This document shows, in pieces, positions 11,276 through 24,682 of a DNA stretch of 64,000 nucleotides. The notes under the pieces are model-generated. The model was not told the origin of the DNA. It saw only the letters and a list, made by a program, of their open reading frames with translations, and made no database searches. The translations under genes and the position numbers were made by a program. The stretch is taken from positions 82,251,980 through 82,315,979 of the forward strand of contig CP136063.1 of assembly GCA_032622095.1 (NCBI GenBank), given 5' to 3'. Within the stretch, counting starts at the first letter, position 1, and each line of letters opens with the position of its first letter. This DNA comes from Siphonodentalium dalli. Taxonomy: Eukaryota > Mollusca > Scaphopoda > Gadilida > Siphonodentaliidae.

Positions 11276-13456
11276 ACAAGAAAACCATAGTCAGAAATGG
11301 TAACGCCACCAAGATCGTATTATTAGCCATAAATATAAATAATAATACAATTATTCTATAAACTAGCTTTCAAATTTTATGCGGGAAATTTGCGTACTTC
11401 CATATTTCAAGTTTTCCCGTTTCTCGTGGCATACATTACTTTCATCAAACTGTCTTCTTTATTACACACGCTGATAGGCCCGACTTCACCCGGGCTGTTT
11501 CCCATCTGCTTTCCGGTGAAAGGTGCGATTTGACCTTCAATTGACTATTTCGAAAGTCAAGGTCAGGTCAGGGTCATGATTTGTCCAGTCCAAAACACCC
11601 CCACCCGTAGAAAACTACCCATAGGTATCAAATTTCGTCGAAATCCGTCCGTTTTACCCAACTTGACCTTTAATTAACAATTTTGAAGGTCAAGGTAAGG
11701 TCAGAGTCATGATTTGACCCGTCCAAAACACCCCCCCCCCGACAAAAGTACCCATAGGTATCAAATTTCGTCGAAATCTATCCGTTTTATCCGAGTTGAC
11801 CTTTGATTGGCCATATTGAAGGTCAAGGTCAGGCCGAGGTCACGATTTGACCCGTTCAAAACTCTCCTCGGACCAAAGTATCCCTAGGTATCAAATTTCG
11901 CCGAAATTTGTCCGTTTTACCCAAATTGACCTTGCATTGACAGTTTTAATGGTCAAGGTCAGGTCGGGGTCACGATTTGACCCGTTCAAAACACTTCCCG
12001 GACCCAAATACCCATAAGTATCAAATTACGTTGAATTCTATGGAAAGCCGAGGAGGACATGTTGGTTGCTAATTGCTAGATATAATACGCGGTATTTTGA
12101 AGGTGTTTCAAACTAGGAGATAGAAGTATTCTGCCTTTCAAATGGTGATGAATTATAGTAGTTTATTCAAATTTTATGGCATAAATTGTTATTAAAACCG
12201 TATATACTATAAAAAATTAATGACTCGAACATTAAGTGGGCCTTTAAACAAAGTCACAATTGCATTTAGGCTCATCTCATACTCGTCCATTCAGCGGTAT
12301 TCTACTGCGCAGTTTGTTATAGCCTCCAGTATTTATTGAGCGTTATACCCCCAACTGTTATAATTCGCCTTTAGCAGGCGTACTCTTGCCTCAGATTATT
12401 GAGATATTAGGTCACACATAATCACATTAAATCGCATCGTAACATAGCAATTGTGTGGGCTCCTTGGCGTGAATATGTAATGAGAAATAATGTCATACGT
12501 AATGACATTAAACTCAAGAAAACCCTCGAAAACAAAACAAAATCACATTTAATGTTTTACGTTATTTCCTTCATAAAAAGAATCTTCGTGATAATGAACC
12601 CTCTCGTTACTTTAGAATATAGAATTAACCTTAAAATAAAAAAAATCTTTGGAACACAGAACCTTCGGAATAACGAACCTTCGGATTGGTGAACCTTCGG
12701 AATAGCGAACATTCAGAGAAATTTCGGAATAGTGGACCTTCGGGATAGTGAACCTTCGGAATAGAGACATGCCCCCCAATATTCATATTATATGCCCAGA
12801 GTTCAAAGGTATGGACCCATAAAATTCTAAACTTGGCCCTTAAAATATTGAACTCCAAATTGGAGCACACACAGAACACCACTTAAGTCAACTGAACCTA
12901 TGTCATGTCCCAATGCGGGAGGGTCCATATATACCACAACATTCATAGTATATGCCAAGAATTCAAAGGTATGGGCCCACTTAATGACATAAAATCTCAA
13001 GAAAACCAGCGAAAACAAAACAAAATCACATTTAATGTTCTAAGTTAAGTTATTTCCTCCTGTATCTGTATCGGTGTGCGCGCATGATCAGTTCGGATGT
13101 GAGCGCACACTCCATATAAAGAATCTTTGTGAAAATGAACCCTCTCAAATTAGTCTCAATACTTTAAAATATAGAATTAACCTAAAAATAACAAAAACCT
13201 TCGGAATAGAGAACCTTCGGAATAGCGGACCTTCGGGATAGCAAACCTTCATAATAGAAGCATGTCCCCACAATTACACCGGTGACGTAAACACATGTGC
13301 CAATCTTAGTTGTACTCTCGTAATTATCGGTACGATGAAACGGTGACGGAATCTGACGAGGTTTGCCGAATGTACAATCACCCAGTGAATTATCGATCGA
13401 CCATGCGATATCAAAAAACCAAAAGCTAGAAACACCACACTACGGTGGCGTAATAA
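11276..13456 (+). mobile_element. copy A of the ACAAGAAAACC repeat (~2.2 kb)
   Basis: Non-coding repeat that aligns in opposite orientation with copy B (37904-40153). In order it holds: the terminal tract ACAAGAAAACCATAGTCAGA; about four diverged ~131-bp tandem units at 11500-12050 with GTCAAGGTCAGGTC and TATCAAATTTCGTCG; a middle part; and two blocks of CTTCGGAATAG-type short repeats at about 12655-12770 and 13198-13255. Only a weak inner terminal similarity (about TTACGCCACC) links the ends, so the transposon class is uncertain. No transposase was seen. Confidence 0.75.
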
Positions 13457-14084
13457 TCCTTCTGCACTTGTATTATCTTTACGCATTCGTTTCGTCGGTT
13501 AATATTTCCTTAACACCCATCCAAATGAATAATAGACCATTCAAATATATACTTTTATTTCTGCGTTCATGGAGAATCCATTTGATCCCATTTGGCATAG
13601 AAAGTGATAAACAAGAGGTATGAAGAATTAAAAACAGAAGATGATTTGTTATGGAAGAGTGATAACTCTATTTTCAGTGACTTATGCACTGTTCCGTCTG
13701 ACTGTCAATGTGATGGAGTATACTATACCAAGCTGCAAAACAGAGTTCAGTCCCTCGATACACTATGTCTGAACACTGACGGCATGTGTATTTTCTTAAT
13801 TAAATCTAACATTTTTTATTGATGTTTTTTCAGTTACAATTCATTCTGGCTTGACCTAGACAATTTTCAAATGAATATGGACAGTTCAGTTTCTCAGAAT
13901 AATGCCGAATGAAATGTAACCTACAAAAGTCTCAAATGAATAAATGTGACATTTCTTCACATTACGTGTAGGTGCGGGCAGCGGCAAGTCATGCATAGGG
14001 GACTGAACTCTGCATGGAGCTTGATACTATACCAGCATGTCTTTTTCGAATGTCCTTTTTTGGTTGTTTTTGTGATGGCTAATC
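13457..14084. other. no gene seen
   Basis: AT-rich sequence with scattered similarity to other intergenic tracts in the window. Short ORFs here have no recognisable features. Confidence 0.35.
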
Positions 14085-14262
14085 TTTATGTATCTATATA
14101 AATAAATATGGAGCCTAGGCGCAACATTATTATTTTTCTCTTTGTTCGGGTACCCACCCACCATGCCTCATTTAGAAACGATAGACATGCGCCCTCATTT
14201 GTGTCAACTAGCCATATCACATGGCATATCCTCTGAAATCAGGAATCGTTGAACACCAGTGG
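14085..14262. repeat. inverted copy of 9105-9198 plus 10690-10790, lacking the array
   Basis: Its reverse complement reads continuously from the left flank to the right flank of the 9.2-10.7 kb array. Only about 25-30 bp (AAATGAGGCATG region) stand where the array sits in the other copy. It is effectively the empty site for that array. Confidence 0.65.
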
Positions 14263-14566
14263 TATACATAATTGTATTATTATCTGAACATTTCCCTCCA
14301 ATAAATAAGACTCTTTCTGTACTTGTGTTATCTGTCAGCTGCTCACTCACTCATCCATTAACCCTGTCAGAGAGGTGCAGGATGGGAGACACATCCCATG
14401 GCCACCAGTCTGGATTGCTAACTTCCTCTAATAACATCTGGGTTAACATTTCGTAGGTTTTTACAGAGTGATCTATCCTAGAAACATTAGCCTACGAGTA
14501 AATGGCATGGGTCTTTCTGCACGCATTTTATTTAATCATACCCATTGAGACGTTCGTTGATACATA

Positions 14567-14612
14567 GCTGTGGTTAAGGAGTCGATTATTTAGGGCATTA
14601 CTGTACTTCGAT
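14567..14612. mobile_element. terminal fragment of mariner-like MITE
   Basis: GTGGTTAAGGAGTCGATTAT and GGGCATTACTGTA match one end of the 44982-45131 element and the fragment at 27118-27212. Only the end is kept. Confidence 0.65.
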
Positions 14613-16009
14613 CATGATGCAGTTAGTTCCAGGTTTGTCCTTATTTTCTCATGAATGCAGTGGATTATTATTATTTAAGTTGTAAGTATGTGTATTTATC
14701 AGCGGCAATTTAATAAGAATTTCAAATAACTAAAAATATTAATCAAGTCTTTGTAGTACAAGTATGTACCTTTATTCCCCACAGAGCAGGTGTGGAAAAA
14801 TGTTTTTTTCCGGGCACGTATGCCGGGGTGGGTGGTCGATATATAGGACTAACAAACAATTTTTTCCGCAACTAAAAAATATTTGTCCTGCAAGTCTGTT
14901 TGACTGTTTTTGCAATGAGTTTGGCTTAAAACACATCTTTATGTCAATATTAATATAAATGACAAATTTCATGATGATAAGACAAACAGTTTAGCCTGTA
15001 GCCCATGCTAATGGATTGAATTTTGAAATCCAAGATGGCTGGTGGCAGCCATTTTTTTTTTGACCGAATGACCTCAAAATGACTTGTTCCTATATGCATG
15101 TCAATGTTAACATCCATGATTAATAGTATGCACAGAAATTCATACATAGCTGTTTACAGTGAATCCCCGGCCCCCGCAAATCTCTGTTTTAGTGTTAAAA
15201 GGGGGTGGGTGTCAAAAAATTGTCGGAAAAAACTGCGGAAAACGGAAAAAAATTTGGACGCGGGGGTGGGTGGGTCACAACAAGGGTCGAATTATATATT
15301 ATTAAAGTAAAAAATCAGCATACGTGCCTGCACATTTTTTCCGACTCCCCCCTGTACAGAGTCCTATTCATTGGAGGGAAATGTTCAGATAATAAGTTCA
15401 ACATACCTACGTGAGAGATTTCCGAACAAATTCGTCGATATATATATAGCGCTGATAACAGTAGGCTTAACACAATATAATTGGAAGTAGGGCTGCAACG
15501 ATGCAAAGTGATTCTTTCTCTGCATTGCATTGTCAGGATGTTACCACGATGCGTCATAATTCATTTCTTGAATAGCAGCAGCCAGCTACCTACTCATTAC
15601 AAATGCCAGAAATTTGTGTAAAAAAGAAAGAAAATTGAACCATTTCCGCAACTATAGTTACTATAATAGATACAGTAACTAAAGTTTTTTTGGACATAAA
15701 TTTCTAACAACTGTGACAAGTGACACCGATGTATTGAAATCTGACTTCATATTTCAAATCTTCAAACCAACAAGTTAGGCGACAATCAGACGGTAAAACC
15801 ATTTGTTTCAATATATGATTTATAAGACATTATTCTGTGACAACTATATATAGAAAAATTAGCTTCATGGCTGCTGATAATATGAGTTTTGTTTCTTGTA
15901 ATTTTTGATAAATGAAATCGTTTCGTTTGTGTCGATTCAATTTTATTAGTCATCACCTGTAGACCACCTGTAGAAAACCCAGAGCTGTTTTCGCTCCAAG
16001 CAACGTTAA
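14613..16009. other. intergenic, G-rich repeat tract at 15180-15330
   Basis: No gene. 15180-15330 (GGGGGTGGGTGTC, GTCGGAAAAA, GGGGGTGGGTGGGTC) is an inverted relative of 20385-20500. Around 15385 lies ATGTTCAGATAATAAG, a short dispersed motif repeated near 20920, 21205 and 21420. Confidence 0.5.
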
Positions 16010-16560
16010 AGGGATACTGTACTCAAATGTTTTTGTTGGTTTCTATAGTCCCCGAGTCGTAGAATATGGTAACCAAATTTCCATTATTTAAAAGTCTGTT
16101 GAGTACGAAGTAATGTTACAGATGGCAAATTAGCCGGAATGCGAAAATACCAATTGTCGTTGTCGAGTAATTTTTGGACAGTTTTCAAGCAAATGTTTGA
16201 AATAACTGTTATATTATTTGCATGCTAGCCCCGTATAATTATTTATGTCATTGCATGGTCACTGGTCAGTGAGTGGCTTGCGTTTACGCCCCGTATATTT
16301 TTACACGATCATGTGTGCCACGCGTTGCCCATTCCACGTTCTGTGAATTATTTTGATTACATCTTGTAAACGGAAATTCGTAATTTAATTTATGGCCCCA
16401 GCCATAAATTAAATTTATATCAAATTATTAACTTTGATTTTAAGATAACCTATTAACCTGAACCTTTACGGAATACACTTTCGACTCAAATTACTTAGTT
16501 TTCTATATATTATCGATATTAGATCGCTGTTATCATCGGGAATTTATTGAAAATTTAACG
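16010..16560 (-). mobile_element. TTAA-flanked MITE family A, copy 1
   Basis: Begins AGGGATACTGTACTC after TTAA (16006-16009). The left part aligns as the reverse complement of the right part of 18894-19476. The distal terminal repeat is missing or eroded, with TTAA at 16555-16558 and 16561-16564. No ORF. Confidence 0.7.
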
Positions 16561-16627
16561 TTAATGCTACATGTATCACTTAATTTTTATGATTAAAACA
16601 AAGGGAAAGCTGCGCGTGAAGTTTATA

Positions 16628-17096
16628 AGGGTGCTCAATCCGATCAGACGGTCAAGATACAACAACAACAACAACAACAACAACAACATTTCTTCAAAAT
16701 ACGCTTCAGTTATAAGAATCGATTTATTGCAACAAAATAATGCTAATCACTGTCAAATATGGCATCAAATGTCCCAAAACTTGTTATTTATCAACATTAT
16801 GTTCAACAAAATATGGCCGTATTATCACTAAGGCAATACGAAATTTGACCGTATTACCACTTGATTTTAGAGTTATCCACCCTCATCCGCAATTTTGTCC
16901 GAGACCCTCCGTTTGACCACGTGTTTCTAGGCCACATATTATTACACATCTCGAGAAATAACAAACTTTAAAAAATCGATATCTGATCACTCTGAGCTTT
17001 GATGGATGTGTTCCCTGACTCTAATAATTTTTTTTTTTTAAACCCCCAATGCCAAAGAAATAGTAATTTGGTAGCGTCTGATCGGTTTGAGAACCT
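16628..17096 (+). mobile_element. TTAA-type MITE family B, copy 1
   Basis: Starts AGGGTGCTCAATCCGATCAG and ends with inverted CTGATCGGTTTGAGAACCT before TTAA (17097-17100). Related to 46597-46960 and 48581-49019. The left flank is TTAT rather than TTAA. It contains a (CAA)n microsatellite at about 16659-16688. Confidence 0.75.
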
Positions 17097-17391
17097 TTAA
17101 ATAGTTTCATGTTACGATAACACAATATACATGTATCTATATCTTTTTGCGGTCATTCTGATTCCGATTCCAGAATTCCGTTGTTCAATACAATTGGCAC
17201 CGTGTTTGTACGGGTCCGTATAAAATTTGTTCGAAGTTGTATTTTATGATTTCAATACTCCTTTATATATTGTGGTACCGGGATAATTCAAACGCGAATA
17301 TTCTTAGGTTTAATTTGGTGCAAATCACCATGTGGCTTTATATTATTGTCCATTATTATGGTTTTGCAATTAATTCCTGGTTTGGCATATC

Positions 17392-17417
17392 TATATATAT
17401 ATATATATATATATATA

Positions 17418-17489
<72 letters not shown>
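17392..17489. repeat. (TA)n microsatellite, ~98 bp
   Basis: Almost uninterrupted TA dinucleotides with two CC interruptions. An ORF reading through it as a Tyr-Ile repeat is an artefact. Confidence 0.97.
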
Positions 17490-17491
<2 letters not shown>

Positions 17492-18084
17492 AGAGTAAGA
17501 TCTGCCGTCTGTCCGTCTGTCTGTTTGTCCGGATTTTTCTCCCAGACCCCTAGACCGATTTCAAACAAATTTGTTTGGTGACTCGGGGTACCCTGACGGA
17601 GGTTATAACGGCGTTAGTTTTTCAAAATTTTGAATTAAAAAGATTTAGTTAAAAAAACAAATATATATAAAATAAAAATGTTTGTTAATTTGAAAAAAGG
17701 AGCGCAATCTAAAAACAAAATTATAATTTAAAAATAAATCAAATTGTTTAAATGATCAAAATGTGCGCAAAGCGCACACATGGGTCGCTGGCCCCTAACG
17801 CACAAAGGGGTCACAGGCCCATTTTGCAGGGCCTCAGGCCCACCCGACGCTGAATAAAGGCCTGTTTCAGCTAGTTTAATATATAACAGAAACAAACACT
17901 ATAAGACGTATTCAAAGTTACAGACTCAAGTTGCATGAGCAGCATACCAAATCTAATTTAAAATGTTTGTTCGCATTGAACACCTTGGGAAAATATAGTT
18001 GTTTGTATAAATCGATATACCTGTAAACTACACATTGACATTTTTGGTGAAGTCAGCGGCTGAATTGATCATAACCAAAAGTTA
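17490..18084. other. unclassified repeat-like tract
   Basis: CTGTCCGTCTGTCTG at 17509-17523 is followed by a segment with GGTACCCTGACGGAGG. At 17765-17870 a GC-richer part contains self-complementary GTGCGCAAAGCGCAC and GGGCCTCAGGCCC. Adjacency to a TA microsatellite suggests a mobile element; class not determined. Confidence 0.35.
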
Positions 18085-18686
18085 ACATGCATGAGTGGTT
18101 AGTATACCTGATATGTTCACTCTCGTCGCATGCATGAGTGGTTAGTATACCTGAATTGTTCACTCTCGTCGCATGCATGAGTGGTTAGTATACCTGAATT
18201 GTTCAATCTCGTCGCATGCATGAGTGGTTAGTGTAACTGAATTGTTCACTCTCGTCGCATGCATGAGTGGTTAGTATACCTGAATTGTTCACTCTCGTAG
18301 CATGCATGAGTGGTTAGTATACCTGAATTGTTCACTCTCGTCGCATGCATGAGTGGTTAGTATACCTGAATTGTTCACTCTCGTCGCATGCGTGAGTGGT
18401 TAGTATACCTGAATTGTTCACTCTCGTCGCATGCATGAGTGGTTAGTGTAACTGAATTGTTCACTCTCGTCGCATGCGTGAGTGGTTAGTATACCTGAAT
18501 TGTTCCCTCTCGTTGCATGAATGAGTGGTTAGTATACCTGAATTGTTCACTCTCGTTGCATGAATGAGTGGTTAGTATACCTGAATTGTTCACTCTCGTC
18601 GCATGCATGAATTGTTAGTATACTTGAATTGTTCACTCTCGTCGCATGCATGAGTGGTTAGTATACCTGAACTGCTCACCCTCGTC
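18085..18686. repeat. 43-bp minisatellite, 14 units
   Basis: Head-to-tail units beginning GCATGCATGAGTGGTTAGTA and ending GTTCACTCTCGTC, starting every 43 bp from 18085 to 18644. Units differ by a few substitutions (GTATACC versus GTGTAAC; GCATGCGTG; GTTGCATGAATG). The variant classes are interspersed, as in arrays that evolve by unequal exchange. Confidence 0.97.
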
Positions 18687-18689
18687 GGT

Positions 18690-18785
18690 ATTGTTATGAT
18701 AAAGCTACACATGTTCCACAATTGTGATAAAGTTACCCAGGTTGGTGGGAATTGTCATAAAGTTAACCAGGTTAATAAAATTCAT
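18690..18785. repeat. left foldback arm around MITE A
   Basis: Contains GATAAAGTTACCCAGGTTGG and variants, two to three units of about 30 bp. Inverted relatives lie at 19481-19565. Confidence 0.7.
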
Positions 18786-18893
18786 ATTTCGAAACCAAAT
18801 ATAATTTTAAACTGACCAGCTATAAGGGCTACAATTTCTTAATATATACTCTATGGGGGGCGGGGCTACGTTCGTATTGTGAGATGTGCTTAA

Positions 18894-19476
18894 AGGGGTA
18901 CTGTACGCCATTTTCATTAAATTTCCGGTGACAACAACGATCTAATATCGATAATATATAGAAACATAAGTAATTTGAGTCGAAGATGTATTCTGTAAAC
19001 GCTCAGGTTAATAGGCTATCTTAAAATTTAATAATTTAAAAGTTAATAATTTGATATAAATTGAATTTATGACTGGAGCCATAAAATGGCGTCAATTAAA
19101 TTACGAATTACCGTAATCAAAAACAGTAATTGAGGGATACTGGATTGTTAAACCGATCGCACACACCATCGCTTAAAATATTATGATGATACGGGGAGAA
19201 CACTCAAGCCACTCACTGACTAGCGACGATACAATAACTTAAATGATTATATGGGACTAGTATGCATATAATATAACTTTTATTTGATTCATTTGGTTGA
19301 AAACTTTACAAAAATTACTCGACAACGACAATTTGTATTTTTGCATTCCGGTAAATTTGTCATCCGTAACATGACTTCCTACTCAACAGACTTTCAAATA
19401 ATGGAAAAATTGTTACCTTATTCTCCGACTCGGAGACTATAGAAACCAACAACAACATTTGGCGTACAGTACCCCT
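18894..19476 (+). mobile_element. TTAA-flanked MITE family A, full-length copy
   Basis: 583 bp between TTAA at 18890-18893 and 19477-19480. Inverted termini are AGGGGTACTGTACGCCA and its complement TGGCGTACAGTACCCCT. No coding capacity, so non-autonomous. TTAA target duplication is typical of the piggyBac superfamily, though the termini lack the usual CCC start, so superfamily assignment is an inference. Confidence 0.85.
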
Positions 19477-19480
19477 TTAA

Positions 19481-19565
19481 CTTGGGTAACTTTATCACAA
19501 ATTTCTCCAACCTGGGTAACTTTAACACGATTTCCCGACCCAACTTGTGTAACTTTATCACACAC
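19481..19565. repeat. right foldback arm around MITE A
   Basis: CTTGGGTAACTTTATCACAA and two further units are reverse complements of the 18690-18785 units. Confidence 0.7.
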
Positions 19566-22500
19566 AAAACTGACGAGAGTGACAAATCCAGCGTTAGTAT
19601 ATATATGGGCCGAGAAATACCCTATATATACCATAATGAATTCTGCTGAAAGTACGCTAGAGGCTTGCGAACTCTCGAGAGTAATAGAAACTGGGTCACA
19701 GATAACTATTATAATACTGTTCTTGATAATGTTTAGCCCCAAAGTTCAGAATAACTACTGAAACAGTGGGTTAAATTAGGTCGATTGTTCTGCACCGGTC
19801 AAGGTGTCGTGACTGTTGTTGTTTTTAAAAAGTCTTACGAATCTCGTTGAACATTTACAAAAGGGAGCTAAGCATCCTTTCTTTTGGGGCCGATGGAATT
19901 TTCACACAAGTACGTAGATCGTGAACTTAGTTTGTAAGCTAACAATGCCATGAATAGTACGCTATCCTTGAACTATTTGTGCTCCCGGTATATTCCAATG
20001 TAATGTCAATACACAAAGAATTACCACTCAAACACCACACCTCGTTAAGTGGTTCTGCTAATTTGCCTCTATGCTGGCGAGTAGGCCAAATGTATGCTGT
20101 TGAGAATAAGTACCGTTATTTTAGCTAAATTTGTCATTTTCGGCGAAAAATAGTTTGTTGAACAGCCTCAAAGCATTTGGCTCGCGGAGATCTCGTTATT
20201 AGTTTAATGATTCCTAAATTGGTATATATTTCCCTGTAGTCCAAAAATGTACACAAATGTAACATCCGTTCAACATTGCTAAAGTTCGCATTCAAAAACA
20301 TTCTTCTAAGTCAAAATAGGCCATAACTAAGTTGTGTAAAATAAAAAAAAAAGGGGGGGGTTGGAAAATAAATTCAGACATCTATGATGATTTTTTGACT
20401 TTGGTCATTTTTGAGACCCACCCACCCCTCAAACCTTATTTTCTTCCGTTTTAGCAATTTTTTTTTCCGACCATTTTTTGATACCCACCCCTAGAAACAC
20501 GAAATCAAAATTTTTCGGAAGAATATTAAGAATCATCGGACCTTGACACCATGAATCTGAGCATTTTCAAATGTGAACGAAGGTACATACGAAATGTCCC
20601 AGAATTGTGAGTACTGTTGTTGAAGTTCTACACCGTTAAATCCCAAAACGACAAACGCAACTCTCCTCATATCATGGGGATGATTATATATAAATTTAGT
20701 GACAATATATAAAATAAATCTTATTTTGTAACCACGACAGGTATGATTGTATACTATTTAATACATGTAGTTTGTTGCTGGACAGTTAAATTATCAAACT
20801 ATGTCGACCACATGCAACCATCCAACAAACAATATACGACCGCAAACTGTATTAACAAAATCTTATCTTTACCTTTGAACCCTTTCTATACTAATTGACG
20901 AGTAGTTCCCTTAGGAAATGTTCAGATAATAAGTTCAACAAAACGACCATATTATCAACATTTTATCTTACTATTCAGCATAAAAGTATGAGTCAATGAC
21001 CAGTGTTTATGACAAATTCTCACACATTCGTCAACACGTCATTTAGTAACCATGTGATTACTGAATGCTCACCCAGACTTGGTGCATGCATAAGTTGCTA
21101 ATAAGGTCGAAGCTAGGCTTCGGTTGTCGGTTAAAGTGTTTAGTTGAATGGGTCATTAACCCTATCTATATTAATACTCATTGACGAGTAGTTCCCTCAG
21201 GGAATGTTCAAATAATAAGTTCAAAATAGTTCAAAGTTCAAAATTGGTCGTTTGTTGAATTATTATAAAAAAAGTCTCAGATATCGGGTGATAGAATGGC
21301 ACATACATGTAGTCAGGATGCATGTTCAGCAATAGAATGATGTGGAGTCAAGGATGTCAAGCAAAACTCACAACGGGCAGAGAAACAACATTATATTCCC
21401 ATTCATTCAATTGTAGGTATGTTCAGATAATAAACGCAACAAACAGCCACTGCCTTATGAGTATCTGGGAAAAATATGTCTACTGTTATTATACATTTCC
21501 CACCAATGCATATCAATCTTGTACTATCTGTTATGTCTGTTGTCTGCTTTTATTACCAGAACACCCCTCCAAATGAATATAAGACCGGTCCAATGTATAG
21601 TATTATAATTGAATGGGAGAATCCATTCATAATAGAAAGGGTTAATCCGCCTGTTCAGAAGAGACAATAATTGTGAAAGTATGAATATAGGAATACCCAT
21701 ATAACGACGAAAAGAGACCTCTCATCTTGACGTCACCGCGAACAAGTAGGTGAAGTCTTGTAAAAATCGTTTGATAAAACGTAGGCTGGATAGACAGTTG
21801 AAAATACATTATGGAAGTACCATTGGATCCGGTGATACAGCTTCGATCATTCTGCATGTCTTTGAGAAAGCTGAGATTAAAACGGAAACATTTCCACCGG
21901 AAATGTGTCACACATACAATATGTGTACTTGACGGTGGCATTTTTACGAAACTGTCAACACACTTTTTCGAGATATATCGATATTTCGAGATAGTATTCG
22001 ATATCTGGAAATAGTATCCTGAGATCTTGATATGATATATTGAGTTTGTTGACCGTGTCCTAAATCGGCCACCGTAGTAACTCACTATGATCCGATATAT
22101 CTATGTATTATAGGTGTGGATTAACCTGTAAAACACGCAAGTAGCCTTGGATCAATAGTAAAGTCGTCACCTTTGACTGCACAGAAGACCATGGTGGTCT
22201 TAATTCAACCATCTATAATTGTATATTTTACCTCACCCAACAATGACACCTTCTGATGGGCCGATTGTCGTACCCTATATCATATAGTGGTGCGCAAAAT
22301 TTGTCACACTACAATTCCCGTATATAGTAAAGTGCTAAACTTATCAAACGACTACACCAAACTCGTCCGCAAGAAAAAATAAGAAAAGAGACCCGCACCG
22401 AGAGAAAATATATACGGAAAGTTATCCTACAAATTACTGAGGCGCCGTCAGAGTCAACGACGGGTGGTCGATTTCAACCAAAAATATAAATAATAATCTC

Positions 22501-23399
22501 CGTACTATGGGGGATTTAATGATGTGGTTCAAAGAGACCAAAGTGGCCATATGTTAAAGAAGTATTTATATATTTAAAACCACGCGTACTTCAGACGTTA
22601 CTAGTATCAATTTTAAATCTTACAGTCGACGTGGTTGGAATTGACATTTTTTGTTTAAATAATTTTTGTTGGGATCAAAACATGAACATCATAAAAACAT
22701 TACTTCGCAAAAATAAAAGACGACAATTGGGTTTTACATATAAAGTGATATATAAATAAATCTAAGATTTTGATGGCACCTGTTTATCATATCTCCATAA
22801 AGATATATATCATTTAAAGACATGTCCAGGTGCTCCTCTGTTCACGGTGCTATACTGGCTAATTATTCTCTTTTAAATGAAATATTACTATATCGGCTAT
22901 ACATGTGCCCGACAGAGAGCGATATTTTAAGTAGTTTATGTTAGGCTATGTGTCTGTTCTAAAAAAAATAAAGAAATCCTCTGTATCGGGCAGATGCATC
23001 CTTGTCAGAAGCAAGTATTGGTGCATCATGAAAAGCCATGTGGTACTGACTGTGTTTTCTTTTATCTCAGATGAAATTATATTTGACTGCAGACTGTGGC
23101 TACTATGTTTGAGCAGGCATTTTATACACTTCCATCTCTCTTGACAAATTGGATCTATTTTGTGGAAAATGTCTTGAACGGACTCAATTGTGTTACAATG
23201 CATGAGCCATTCTAACATGCCATCCGGGCCTCTGACGGTTCAAAGTCCCTAATTTTGCAAGAAAACATTTATATACTTACTTCTATGTCTCTGTTTTAGC
23301 TAGCTCACTATAATCCCCACCACCGTATACATATGACAGTTGAGAAGTTATTATTGTTCAAGTGACTCAGTTCGGCCGCCATTTGTCGATTTTGTGAAA
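19566..23399. other. intergenic, no gene recognised
   Basis: Holds the inverted relative of the 15.2 kb G-rich tract (20385-20500) and dispersed GTTCAGATAATAAG motifs near 20920, 21205 and 21420. A run of CGATAT/TCGAGATAT-type sequence lies at about 21965-22040. The longest ORF (147 codons, minus strand) shows no recognisable protein features. Confidence 0.35.
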
Positions 23400-24645
23400 T
23401 TTGAACACCAATAACTCCTCAGAACGAATTATGGAGATTTACTATATATAACTTTGGTAGATATCTGTGACTAAAAACATTTTTAGCAATGTTAATACCC
23501 CTCATCTCTCCACCCCTCACCCAAATGGCACCAAAAGTGACGTCTTTAATCCACATTATTTGATTCTTCGTATCATTGGAGAAGAACGTGTTTGAAAGTT
23601 GTGGAAATTAGTGTTAAAAATATTTGTACCAGCTTTGGTGACCCCTCCCTATTCATGATTTGAACGGCGCCACTTTTGACATATTTAAACCGCGTTAATT
23701 AGACTCCCGATACCACGAGAATGATTATTTATAAGTTTGGTGGTAATTGGCAACTAAACAAATTATTATCAAATTTAGTGCCCCCATCTCTCACCAAACG
23801 TCACCAATTTGGCGTCTTTAAATCACACAATTATATATTACTCATATCATGGAGAATAATAGGTATCAATTTGTGGACCCTGACTCGAACATTGCCATAT
23901 CATGGAGATGATTATGTATACGTTTGGTCGAAACGGCAACAAACATATTTTTGCTGCTCCTCCCCTGTTCTGCCCCTGTCACCAACAACGTCACTTTTGA
24001 AAATTCTAACACACACAACTATCTTTCTCGTAAAAAGTTACCCATATTAGACACGTTTGGTGCTATTTAGATTGTCCCCATCAAGTTATATAGAACACAG
24101 ACAAAGACATTCGAAAATACAGGCATCAAATGTGGCGTCTTTAATCCACATGATTGTATTACTTGTATCATTGGAGAAGAACGTGTATGAATTTGGCGGA
24201 AATTTGCGCATAACATATCTGTATTAGTTTTTGAGAGCCTACCCTCCCTATTCCTGACCCAAGCGGCGTCACGTTTGACATATTTAAACCACACACTTAG
24301 ACTAATTATGATTATGGCTCTATATACAATTGGTGGAAATCGGTGACTAAACAAATTCGTATCAAATTTAGTGCCCCCGTCTTTCATCCAGACATCACCA
24401 ATTTGGCGTATAGAACCACACAATTAGATTCCTCATATTACCGAGAAGAATGTGCTTTGGTGCAAATCGGCGCTAAAATATTTTTGATCAATTTTGGTGC
24501 CATTCCCCCCCCCATGCATCCTGATTCGAACGGCCACACTTTTGATATCTTTAAACCATACAATTAGACCCCTGATATCATGGAGATCAATATCTAAAAG
24601 TTTAGTGGTAATAGGCGAATAAACAAATTATTATCAAATTTAGTA

Positions 24646-24682
<37 letters not shown>

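Noticed and set aside
17237-17581. 114-codon ORF with Tyr-Ile repeat
   Set aside because: Reads through the TA microsatellite.
17765-17880. Helitron 3' end (CTAG before T near 17875)
   Set aside because: No convincing subterminal hairpin at the expected distance and no matching TC start found.
18085-18686. CRISPR-like array
   Set aside because: Units are contiguous 43-bp repeats without unique spacers, in a eukaryotic context.
21642-22085. 147-codon minus-strand ORF
   Set aside because: Overlaps low-complexity CGATATCTCGA-type sequence and has no recognisable motif.
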